Assembly (NCBI GenBank): GCA_937893225.1
Contig: CALBJM010000372.1
Location: 1-7,206, forward strand
DNA: 7,206 nt
Direction of reading: 5' to 3'
Origin: an uncultured Erysipelotrichaceae bacterium
GTDB lineage: Bacteria > Bacillota_I > Bacilli_A > Erysipelotrichales > Erysipelotrichaceae
Shown here: one piece after another, positions 1 to 6,014 of the stretch
Layout: each line of letters opens with the position of its first letter
Numbering within the stretch: the first letter of the stretch is position 1
Made by a program: the position numbers and the translations under genes
Notes under the pieces: model-generated
The model's database searches: none
What the model saw: the letters and a program-made list of their open reading frames with translations, nothing else
Told to the model about the DNA's origin: nothing

Positions 1-13
1 GGTGTGAGAGGTC

Positions 14-41
14 GGAAATAAATAAAATATTATTTATTTCC
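14..41. repeat. AT-rich perfect inverted repeat after the ABC operon
   Basis: A 12-base arm GGAAATAAATAA (14-25) is followed by a 4-base loop (26-29) and its exact reverse complement (30-41). It lies 15 bases beyond the stop codon of the second ABC gene. It could form a hairpin at the 3' end of that operon's transcript, but no T-tract follows the stem on the minus strand, so it is not a classic intrinsic terminator. A minus-strand AGGAGG (45-40) overlaps the arm, but no start codon follows it before the window edge. The alternative is an operator for a gene outside the window. Confidence 0.55.
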
Positions 42-55
42 TCCTACTCGATTAT

Positions 56-1786
56 TTATTTACTTTCTTGTGGTAAGACAAATTGTGAATTGTATAGCTT
101 TTCATAGAAGCCTTTTGCTTGCATCAAGGATGCATGATTACCTGTTTCAATGATCTTCCCATCTTTCATGACAAGTATGATATCTGCATTGCGAATGGTT
201 GATAAACGATGTGCGACAACAAAGCTTGTTCTGCCTTCCATGAGTTTATCAAATGCATTTTGTATTTGAATTTCTGTTCTTGTATCGATTGCAGATGTTG
301 CTTCGTCTAGTATTAACATAGGTGGCAGAGCTAACATGACTCGCGTGATACACAACAATTGTTTTTGACCTGCAGACAAAGTATTTTCTGTGATTGGTGT
401 ATCCAATTGTTTTGGAAGCTTTTTAATGAATTCCCAACTATGTGCTTCTTTACAAGCGTGGATGATTTCTTCATCTGTCGCATTTTCTTTTCCAAAAATA
501 AGGTTGTCTCGAATAGTACCTTCTTTTAGCCAAGTTTCCTGCAATACCATACCATATGCTCTTCTTAAAGAATGTCTAGTGACCTCACGAATATCTGTTC
601 CATCTACACATATAGCACCATCGTTAACGTCATAAAAGCGCATCAATAAATTGATGAATGTAGTCTTTCCACAACCTGTTGGACCTACTAATGCAACACG
701 CATACCTTTTTTTGTGTGGAGGTTGAAGTTTTCGATGAGCGGCTTGTCTTGTTCGTAGCGAAAGGAAACATGATTGATGTCTACTTCACCATTCGGTAGT
801 GGAAGTACATTTGGTTTTTCTGGTGTTTCTGGTTCTGTTTCAATAAATGCAAAAATTCTTTCTGCACATGCTAGTGCATTTTGTAATTCAGTTACGACAG
901 AAGAAATATCATTAAATGGCTTCATGTATTGATTCGCATAAGATAGTAAAATACTTAATCCACCAACCGTTAGATTGCCTTTCAAAATCAAGTTTGCACC
1001 AACCAAAGCAACGAGAGCATAGATTACATTATTAACAGCTCTTGTACATGGATTGGTTAAGCTGGAATAAAATGTTGCTTTTTGAGAATATTCTTTTAAT
1101 TCTTCGTTGATTGATTGAAATCTTTGTGAAGATCTTTCTTCATAGCCAAATGCTTTTACAAGCTTTGCGTTTCCAATCATTTCTTCTATGAGTGCTGTTT
1201 CTTGTCCACGTGTTTCTGATTGCTTTCGAAACATCGTATACGAGCGTGATGCGATGAATTTTGCAACGAGAAAAGAAACTGGTGTAAATATGAGTACAAG
1301 GATCGTGATTTCAAGTGATTTAGAAATCATGAAATATAGAGTAACAAATATTGTGAAGATACCAGAAAATAATTGCGTCAAGCCGAGTAATAATCCATCA
1401 GATAATTGGTCTGCATCTGCAATGATACGTGAAACTATGTCACCTGTAGAGTGTGAATCTAGGTATTTCAGAGGGGTTTTTTGAATTTGTTGGATGGCTT
1501 TAGAACGAATATTTTGTACAACTGTATATGTGACATGATTATTGAGAATGTTCATGAACCATGTCAAAATTCCTGTTAAGCAAATGAGAATTGTAATCTT
1601 GAATAGTATTGTAGAAATATAGGAAAAGTCTACACTACCTTTATCTATTAAAGCATCAATGGTATTGCCAAATAAAATAGGAACATAGAGCGTCAATATG
1701 ACAGTGATGGATGCTAATAGAATGGATAAAAGAATAAACCATTTTAATTTTCCAATTTGCTGAAGAACTTTTTTGAATGTTTTCAT
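56..1786 (-). CDS. ABC exporter half-transporter, catalytically competent NBD (second gene of heterodimer operon)
   Basis: This is a 576-residue membrane-spanning domain plus ATPase half-transporter of the multidrug/lipid exporter type. It should sit in the cytoplasmic membrane and pair with the product of the upstream gene. The N-terminal half (about 1-310) has six hydrophobic segments, near 15-38, 60-82, 135-155, 160-180, 250-270 and 275-295. The ATPase domain has Walker A GPTGCGKT (368-375), Q-loop Gln416, Walker B LILDE with catalytic Glu495, a D-loop SAID and switch His526. The ABC signature is altered to LSAGQ (470-474), and the basic residues usually following it are LLCIT instead of RLAIA. 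This is the reverse of the defects in its partner, so the pair should form one consensus and one degenerate ATP site, as in BmrCD, LmrCD or TM287/288. The start overlaps the partner's stop by four bases (ATGA), and a GGAGG sits seven bases upstream, within the partner gene. The substrate cannot be read from sequence; drugs, peptides and lipids are all possible. Family assignment is very secure. Confidence 0.95.
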   Translation of the reverse strand: MKTFKKVLQQIGKLKWFILLSILLASITVILTLYVPILFGNTIDALIDKGSVDFSYISTILFKITILICLTGILTWFMNILNNHVTYTVVQNIRSKAIQQIQKTPLKYLDSHSTGDIVSRIIADADQLSDGLLLGLTQLFSGIFTIFVTLYFMISKSLEITILVLIFTPVSFLVAKFIASRSYTMFRKQSETRGQETALIEEMIGNAKLVKAFGYEERSSQRFQSINEELKEYSQKATFYSSLTNPCTRAVNNVIYALVALVGANLILKGNLTVGGLSILLSYANQYMKPFNDISSVVTELQNALACAERIFAFIETEPETPEKPNVLPLPNGEVDINHVSFRYEQDKPLIENFNLHTKKGMRVALVGPTGCGKTTFINLLMRFYDVNDGAICVDGTDIREVTRHSLRRAYGMVLQETWLKEGTIRDNLIFGKENATDEEIIHACKEAHSWEFIKKLPKQLDTPITENTLSAGQKQLLCITRVMLALPPMLILDEATSAIDTRTEIQIQNAFDKLMEGRTSFVVAHRLSTIRNADIILVMKDGKIIETGNHASLMQAKGFYEKLYNSQFVLPQESK

Positions 1787-3525
1787 GCATTGACCTCCAT
1801 TCTAAAATTCGCAGGTTTTTCTTCTGGAAATTGAGAATAATATATTTCTTGATAGACATGACAATTTTGCATCAATTGTTCGTGATTACCTTGTCCAATG
1901 AGCTTTCCATCATCTAGGACCAATATTTTATCGGCATGACGAATAGAAGAAGTTCTTTGTGAAACGATTACAGTTGTCATAGGTAATGTAGATATTGCAT
2001 TTCTGAGTTTTGCATCTGTAGCAAAGTCTAATGCACTTGCAGAATCATCGAGAATGAGTATTTGTGGCTTTTTAACAAGAGCACGAGCAATTGTGAGTCT
2101 TTGTTTTTGCCCACCAGATAGATTTTTTCCATTTTGTTCAACAATAGCATTGAGTTGTCCTTCTTTGTTTTCGACAACTTCTTTTGCTTGTGCAATGGAG
2201 AGAGCTTGCCAGATGTCATTTTCTGTGGCGTCTTGTTTTCCAAGCAACATGTTTTCTTTGATCGTACCTTGGAATAAAACTGCTTTTTGTGGGACAACAC
2301 CCATGATTTGATTGAGTGCTTGTTTTGTATAGTCCTGTATATCTACGCCAAAGAGTTGAATCTTACCGACTTGTGCATCATAGAAGCGAGATATTAAGTT
2401 AACAAGCGTAGATTTTCCAGCTCCTGTAGCGCCAATAATACCAAGCGTTTGTCCTTTTTGTATAGAGAAAGAAATGTCTTCTATTGCATTTTCGCTGTTT
2501 TCGTTATAACGAAATGCAACATTTGAGAAAGAAATGGCTTGTTGGGATACAGTTTGTTTTGTTTTTGATGGGAATTGTTGAGAAGGTTCTACATCGAGGA
2601 TAGATTGGACACGTTCTGCACATGCAATAGATTTGTCAATCGTGATGATCAAACTTGCCATTTTGATGAGTTCTACAACGATTTGCGCCATATAGTTGTA
2701 TAAAGCAACGACATCTCCTTGTGCAATCGTTCCTAGATTGACTTGGATTGCGCCTTGTTGGATCAATATGACTGTAGCAATATTAATAATGACATAGGTA
2801 AGTGGATTCATTAAAGCAGAGATTCTGCCAACAAATTCGTTCATTTTTGTATATGCCTGATTTTGTTGATTGAATTCTTTGACTTCTGCTTCTTCTTTTC
2901 GAAAAGCACGAATAACACGTACACCTGTGAGATTCTCTCTTGTTAAAGAAAGAACACGATCAAGTTTTTTCTGTACTTTCTTGAATAGAGGAATACTGAT
3001 CAACATAATGCCAAATACAACGAAACTAAGAAGAATAATGGTAATCAAGAAGATAAGAGATAGTTTGGCATTTATCATAAATGCAGCTATCATTGCACCA
3101 AATACAATAAATGGACTTCTCAGTAATAAGCGGAGTGCAAGATTGAGACCATTTTGAATTTGGTTGCAATCAGAAGTCATTCTTGTTATGAGGGTATCTG
3201 TGCCAAGTGTGTCTAATTCTTTGTAGGATAGTACTTGGATGTGATCGTATAATGCTTGGCGCAAGCTTGTTGTAAAGCCAACGGCTGCTTTTGCGGCAAA
3301 GTATTGAGCGGTAAAGCTACATAGCATACCTATGATTGCTAATACGATCAGTATGAGAAATTGATAAAATATATATGTTGAATCATGATTTGTTATACCT
3401 TGATTGATGATGTTTGCTACAACGATCGGTGTTAATAAATCAAAGAAAGCTTCTAGTAATTTGAAGAAGGGGGCCAAAATACTTTCTTTTTTATATTTTT
3501 TAAGATATATGAATAACTTCTTCAT
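1783..3525 (-). CDS. ABC exporter half-transporter, degenerate NBD (first gene of heterodimer operon)
   Basis: This is a 580-residue fused transmembrane-ATPase half-transporter, partner of the gene that follows it with a four-base overlap. Six hydrophobic helices fill roughly residues 15-295. The ATPase domain has Walker A GATGAGKS (365-372), Q-loop Gln413 (VVPQK) and a canonical signature LSGGQ (469-473). Walker B reads ILILDD, so Asp494 replaces the catalytic glutamate. The switch histidine is replaced by Gln523 (VSQRTSSI). In characterised heterodimeric exporters these two substitutions mark the subunit whose Walker motifs form the non-hydrolysing site; its intact signature serves the partner's consensus site. 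The start is supported by AAGGAG (3532-3537) six bases upstream. Length is normal and there is no sign of decay, so the substitutions look functional, not degenerative. BmrC/YheI-like and LmrC-like are the nearest named types, but orthology and substrate are not established here. Confidence 0.95.
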   Translation of the reverse strand: MKKLFIYLKKYKKESILAPFFKLLEAFFDLLTPIVVANIINQGITNHDSTYIFYQFLILIVLAIIGMLCSFTAQYFAAKAAVGFTTSLRQALYDHIQVLSYKELDTLGTDTLITRMTSDCNQIQNGLNLALRLLLRSPFIVFGAMIAAFMINAKLSLIFLITIILLSFVVFGIMLISIPLFKKVQKKLDRVLSLTRENLTGVRVIRAFRKEEAEVKEFNQQNQAYTKMNEFVGRISALMNPLTYVIINIATVILIQQGAIQVNLGTIAQGDVVALYNYMAQIVVELIKMASLIITIDKSIACAERVQSILDVEPSQQFPSKTKQTVSQQAISFSNVAFRYNENSENAIEDISFSIQKGQTLGIIGATGAGKSTLVNLISRFYDAQVGKIQLFGVDIQDYTKQALNQIMGVVPQKAVLFQGTIKENMLLGKQDATENDIWQALSIAQAKEVVENKEGQLNAIVEQNGKNLSGGQKQRLTIARALVKKPQILILDDSASALDFATDAKLRNAISTLPMTTVIVSQRTSSIRHADKILVLDDGKLIGQGNHEQLMQNCHVYQEIYYSQFPEEKPANFRMEVNA

Positions 3526-3531
3526 GTAATT

Positions 3532-3561
3532 CTCCTTATTTCAATACGAACTATTCTAACA
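3532..3561 (-). promoter_or_regulatory. Promoter and ribosome-binding site of the ABC operon
   Basis: On the minus strand an extended -10, TG-T-TAGAAT, lies at 3561-3553. Transcription would start near 3546, leaving a leader of about 20 bases that carries AAGGAG (3537-3532) six bases before the ATG at 3525. No good -35 is present at 17 bases spacing (a TTTCAA lies at 20), which is common for extended -10 promoters. The prediction is by eye only. Confidence 0.5.
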
Positions 3562-3609
3562 TTATTTAGAGAACAAGATTGAAAGAAGTACAATATAAAA
3601 ATATAATTG

Positions 3610-3629
3610 ATCATTTGCTCATGAATGAT
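3610..3629. promoter_or_regulatory. Possible operator dyad upstream of the ABC operon
   Basis: ATCATT (3610-3615) and AATGAT (3624-3629) are inverted arms around an 8-base centre. They lie about 50 bases upstream of the proposed -10. Multidrug exporter operons are often controlled by MarR- or TetR-type repressors binding such dyads, but none is encoded here. The arms are short and the region is AT-rich, so chance is a real alternative. Confidence 0.2.
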
Positions 3630-3637
3630 TTATATAT

Positions 3638-3661
3638 AAAAAAACTAGGAAACCTAGTTTT
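3638..3661 (-). terminator. Intrinsic terminator of the sirtuin gene, overlapping its stop codon
   Basis: Read on the minus strand, AAAACTAGG (3661-3653), a TTT loop and CCTAGTTTT (3649-3641) form a 9-base-pair stem running into a T-tract that ends at 3638 (seven T at 3644-3638). The TAG stop codon of the sirtuin gene (3656-3654) lies inside the 5' arm. It separates the sirtuin gene from the ABC operon downstream. Confidence 0.85.
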
Positions 3662-4403
3662 CAAATTCTTTAAGAAGCATATTAAATACTTTAGAAAAGT
3701 CTTCTGTAATGACCAAATCAGCTTGTAAATCAAATTTTGTGTGCTTTTTATTAATAATTACAAGGTGTTTTCCACGATATTGGTTGACGATTTCACTTGC
3801 TGGATACACTACAAGTGAGGAACCTAGGACAATCAAAACATCTGCTTTCTTCGTGTCTAATCGCGCTTGTTTGAATGTTTCTTTATTGAGAAATTCTCCA
3901 TAAAACGTGATATCTGGCCGAATGATGTTACCACATTTTGTACATCTAGGAATACCAGTTGTATTGCGGATGTAGGTTGTTTCATATTCTGCTTTACAGG
4001 AAGTGCAATAATTGCGTAGTGTCGTACCATGGAGGTTATAGATTTTTGTTGAACCTGCTTTTTCGTGGAGCCCGTCAATGTTTTGCGTAACGACTGTGAC
4101 GTCTTTTCCTATCTTTTCTAGTTCTGCAATAAATAAATGAATAACATTTGGTTCAACATCATTTAACAAAAGCTTTTCTCTATAAAAATCATAGAATTCA
4201 GCAGGGTGTTTATTGAAATATTTGATATGTAGGATTTTTTCTGGTTTTTTTCCATTGTATTTAGAAGCATAGAGACCATTTTTTGAACGGAAGTCAGGGA
4301 TGCCTGATAGCGTTGAAATGCCTGCGCCAGTAAAGAAAGCAATACTGTGGCTTTCTTGTATGATTTGTTTAAGTATTTGTATTTTTTCATTTGTGCTTTT
4401 CAT
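3654..4403 (-). CDS. cobB: Sir2-family NAD-dependent protein deacylase
   Basis: This is a 249-residue single-domain sirtuin, normal in length for bacteria. It removes acyl groups from lysines using NAD and releases nicotinamide and O-acyl-ADP-ribose; it should be cytoplasmic. Visible motifs, numbered from the ATG at 4403, are GAGIS (26-30), GIPDFR (34-39), TQNID (106-110), catalytic His125 in the LHG motif, a zinc ribbon of Cys133, Cys136, Cys154 and Cys157, GSSL (194-197) and VYPA (199-202). The first-loop GIPDFRS resembles the deacetylase-like bacterial (Thermotoga-type) sirtuins. It lacks the alanine/Tyr/Arg acyl pocket arrangement of E. coli CobB, so the symbol is used only by annotation convention. 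The reading frame is open to a TTG at 4421, but the ATG six codons later gives the usual N-terminus. Neither start has a recognisable ribosome-binding site. The gene lies downstream of the PurF-like gene in the same orientation, with a terminator between them. Confidence 0.93.
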   Translation of the reverse strand: MKSTNEKIQILKQIIQESHSIAFFTGAGISTLSGIPDFRSKNGLYASKYNGKKPEKILHIKYFNKHPAEFYDFYREKLLLNDVEPNVIHLFIAELEKIGKDVTVVTQNIDGLHEKAGSTKIYNLHGTTLRNYCTSCKAEYETTYIRNTTGIPRCTKCGNIIRPDITFYGEFLNKETFKQARLDTKKADVLIVLGSSLVVYPASEIVNQYRGKHLVIINKKHTKFDLQADLVITEDFSKVFNMLLKEFEN

Positions 4404-4410
4404 ATATAGT

Positions 4411-4432
4411 ATTGTACACAAAAGGGTATCAA
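4411..4432 (-). promoter_or_regulatory. Weak candidate promoter of the sirtuin gene (possible leaderless mRNA)
   Basis: On the minus strand TACAAT (4416-4411) matches the -10 consensus at five of six positions. It ends only seven bases before the ATG at 4403, so transcription would begin at or beside the start codon. A TTGATA at 4432-4427 resembles a -35 but is too close to TACAAT (10 bases); it is 18 bases from a weaker TATATA at 4408-4403. With no Shine-Dalgarno site present, a leaderless transcript is a reasonable inference. Confidence 0.3.
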
Positions 4433-4445
4433 ATGTGATACCCTT
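4420..4445 (-). terminator. Intrinsic terminator of the PurF-like gene
   Basis: On the minus strand AAGGGTATC (4445-4437), a six-base loop and GATACCCTT (4430-4422) form a 9-base-pair stem. T residues continue to 4420, giving TTTT at the end of the stem. It begins seven bases past the PurF-like stop codon. The T-tract is short, so some read-through into the sirtuin gene is possible. Confidence 0.75.
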
Positions 4446-4451
4446 GATAGA

Positions 4452-5867
4452 TTATTCTTTTCCATCCCAACAGTAAGTACAAACATCTTCTTTCTTTAGA
4501 CCTGTTGCTTCAACAGTATCGTCTAAGCGTAAGAACTGTAGGGAAGAAAATCCCATTTGCTTGCACATGATATCTATCATTTTTTGATAGCGTTGGGAAT
4601 CTGGATCAATATATTCATCTAATATTGAACGAGAGACATCAGCACCTTCTTCTTGGGCAATGATTCTTCGTGCAATGAGTTCCATTTCTGTTGTAGAACG
4701 AGAAAAAGAAATATATTTACAGCCAAACATGATTGGTGGGCACGCTGGGCGTACATGAACTTCTTTAGATCCTCTGTCGTATAAAAATTCTGCAGTTTCG
4801 CGCAATTGTGTTCCACGTACGATGGAGTCATCAATGAGAAGGAGTCTTTTATTTTCAACGAGTTCTTCAATTGGAATGAGTTTCATCTTGGCAATGAGAT
4901 TACGCTTTGTTTGCATCGTTGGCATAAAACTACGAGGCCATGTTGGCGTATATTTGATAAATGGTCGTGAATAAGGTACACCTGAAGCATTGGAATATCC
5001 AATCGCATGGGCTATACCGGAATCTGGTACCCCAGCAACTGTGTCTAGATCTTCTTTTGTTAAAAAATCTCTGCTAGCCATGTGTGCTCCACAACTATAG
5101 CGGAATTTTTCTACATTCATGCCTTCATAGCGGCTAGGTGGATATCCATAATATGTCCACAAAAATGTACATATTTTTTTCTTCTTTCCTGGCTGGACAA
5201 GAACTGTACATCCCTCTGGCGTCATGATATCGATTTCACCTGGTCCAAGTTCATGAACACCTGTATAGCCTAATTTTTCATACGCATATGTTTCGAAAGA
5301 AGCGCAATAGCCTTCCTCTTTTTTTCCAACATTGATAGGGGTTCTTCCGTATTTATCACGTGATAAATAAATACCAGTTGGTGTTAAAAGCATGATTGAC
5401 ATAGATCCATCAATGCTTTCTTGTACATAGCGCAATCCATCAATGAGATTTTCTTTTTGATTGATAAGTGCAGCAACGAGTTCTGTTTTGTTGAGCTCGC
5501 CATTTGTTTGCTGCATGAAGTGGACATTGCTTTCTTGAAAGATTTCAGAAACAAGTTTTTCGGCATTGTTGATACGACCTACGGTCGTGAGTGCATACGT
5601 TCCGTGATGACTTCTAACAACGAGTGGTTGGGGATCGTAGTCTGAAATACAACCTAGTCCCATGTAGCCTTTGAGTTCTTCGATATCGTTGGTGAATTTT
5701 GTGCGAAACGGTGAATTTTCGATATTGTGTATCGCTCTAACGAAACCGTCTTTGCCATATGTTACGATGCCGGCTCTTCTTGTGCCTAAGTGTGAGTGAT
5801 AGTCTGTACCATAAAATAAATCAAAGATACATTCTTCTTTGAGTGCTGTAGAAAAAAATCCTCCCAT
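4452..5867 (-). CDS. PurF-like amidophosphoribosyltransferase homologue with degenerate glutaminase domain
   Basis: This 471-residue protein has the two-domain plan of glutamine PRPP amidotransferase, the first committed enzyme of purine synthesis. The C-terminal phosphoribosyltransferase domain (about 230-471) keeps the VPDSGI segment (280-285) and the PRPP-binding loop LLIDDSIVRGT (343-353). Cys233, Cys383, Cys463 and Cys466 match the four iron-sulphur ligands of the B. subtilis-type enzyme. The N-terminal domain (1-230) aligns as an Ntn glutamine amidotransferase, but it begins MGGFF where PurF has M-C-G and the cleaved Cys is the nucleophile. GHVRY becomes GCISD, HNGN becomes TVGR (95-98), and the SDSE-like site becomes NKTE. 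Glutamine hydrolysis is therefore unlikely. The start is fixed by AGGAGG five bases upstream. The flexible PRPP loop, usually NRYVGRTF, reads KYTPTWPRSF (305-314). Annotation pipelines will probably call it amidophosphoribosyltransferase; I regard it as a PurF paralogue of uncertain substrate. Family membership is sure; function is not. Confidence 0.9.
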   Translation of the reverse strand: MGGFFSTALKEECIFDLFYGTDYHSHLGTRRAGIVTYGKDGFVRAIHNIENSPFRTKFTNDIEELKGYMGLGCISDYDPQPLVVRSHHGTYALTTVGRINNAEKLVSEIFQESNVHFMQQTNGELNKTELVAALINQKENLIDGLRYVQESIDGSMSIMLLTPTGIYLSRDKYGRTPINVGKKEEGYCASFETYAYEKLGYTGVHELGPGEIDIMTPEGCTVLVQPGKKKKICTFLWTYYGYPPSRYEGMNVEKFRYSCGAHMASRDFLTKEDLDTVAGVPDSGIAHAIGYSNASGVPYSRPFIKYTPTWPRSFMPTMQTKRNLIAKMKLIPIEELVENKRLLLIDDSIVRGTQLRETAEFLYDRGSKEVHVRPACPPIMFGCKYISFSRSTTEMELIARRIIAQEEGADVSRSILDEYIDPDSQRYQKMIDIMCKQMGFSSLQFLRLDDTVEATGLKKEDVCTYCWDGKE

Positions 5868-5872
5868 ATTGT

Positions 5873-5878
5873 CCTCCT
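5873..5878 (-). promoter_or_regulatory. Ribosome-binding site fixing the PurF-like start
   Basis: A perfect AGGAGG on the minus strand lies five bases before the ATG at 5867. It matters because it excludes an upstream start that could restore an N-terminal cysteine. Confidence 0.9.
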
Positions 5879-5896
5879 GATGATTTTTTCAACAAA

Positions 5897-5916
5897 ATAC
5901 TAACATAGTGGTGTAT
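5897..5916. promoter_or_regulatory. Candidate operator dyad 1 (ATAC-N12-GTAT)
   Basis: ATAC at 5897-5900 and GTAT at 5913-5916 are inverted half-sites overlapping the -10 of the PurF-like promoter. A close copy, ATAC-N11-GTAT, overlaps the -10 of the divergent gene. Including flanks, the PurF-side minus strand reads TGCATAC-N10-TAGTAT and the other side TGTATAC-N9-TAGTAT. The half-sites are short and partly formed by the -10 itself, so confidence is low. Confidence 0.25.
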
Positions 5917-5926
5917 GCACTGAAAA
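5897..5926 (-). promoter_or_regulatory. Promoter of the PurF-like gene
   Basis: On the minus strand TTTTCA (5926-5921) lies 18 bases from TAGTAT (5902-5897). That hexamer is preceded by TG-T (5905-5903), making an extended -10. Transcription would begin near 5890, giving a leader of about 23 bases with the AGGAGG site. The -10 is of the same type as that of the divergent gene. Confidence 0.5.
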
Positions 5927-5977
5927 GATAGATTAGAATAACTTATGAAATTGACAAAAAAATCGAATGGTTTGGTG

Positions 5978-5998
5978 TATACGATCTGTGATAGTATA
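5978..5998. promoter_or_regulatory. Candidate operator dyad 2 at the oxidoreductase promoter
   Basis: This is a 21-base dyad: TATAC (5978-5982) pairs with GTATA (5994-5998), and inner ATC (5984-5986) pairs with GAT (5990-5992). Eight of ten base pairs are symmetrical around 5988. It overlaps the extended -10 of the GltD-like gene, a position suited to a repressor. It does not match the CRP, FNR, Rex or LexA consensus sequences I know. Confidence 0.35.
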
Positions 5999-6010
5999 TG
6001 AGAGAGGTGA
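5989..6010 (+). promoter_or_regulatory. Extended -10 and ribosome-binding site of the oxidoreductase gene
   Basis: TG-A-TAGTAT (5989-5997) is an extended -10; transcription would begin near 6004. GAGGTGA (6004-6010) lies four bases before the ATG at 6015 and selects that start over the in-frame ATG at 5967. The predicted leader is very short. A TTGACA at 5951-5956 is too far from this -10 to act as its -35. Confidence 0.45.
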
Positions 6011-6014
6011 GAAT

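Noticed and set aside
1188..1484. Plus-strand open frame of 98 codons within the ABC gene
   Set aside because: It is antisense to a clearly conserved transporter domain, shows no recognisable motif and has no ribosome-binding site. Other antisense frames inside the ABC, sirtuin and PurF-like genes were rejected on the same grounds.
4404..4421. TTG start adding six residues to the sirtuin
   Set aside because: No ribosome-binding site precedes it, it abuts the PurF-like terminator T-tract, and the ATG at 4403 gives a typical sirtuin N-terminus.
4422..4445. The same hairpin as a plus-strand terminator
   Set aside because: No T-tract follows on the plus strand, and no plus-strand gene leads into it.
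4452..5867. PurF-like gene as a pseudogene
   Set aside because: The frame is intact over 471 codons, the PRPP site and cysteine ligands are kept, and promoter, ribosome-binding site and terminator all look functional.
5951..5956. Perfect TTGACA as a -35 for the oxidoreductase gene
   Set aside because: The nearest TATA-like hexamer (5978) is 21 bases away and the extended -10 (5992) is 35 away, outside normal sigma-A spacing.
5967..6014. In-frame ATG 16 codons upstream of the GltD-like start
   Set aside because: It has no ribosome-binding site, the extra residues do not fit the family N-terminus, and they overlap the predicted promoter. GAGGTGA selects the ATG at 6015.
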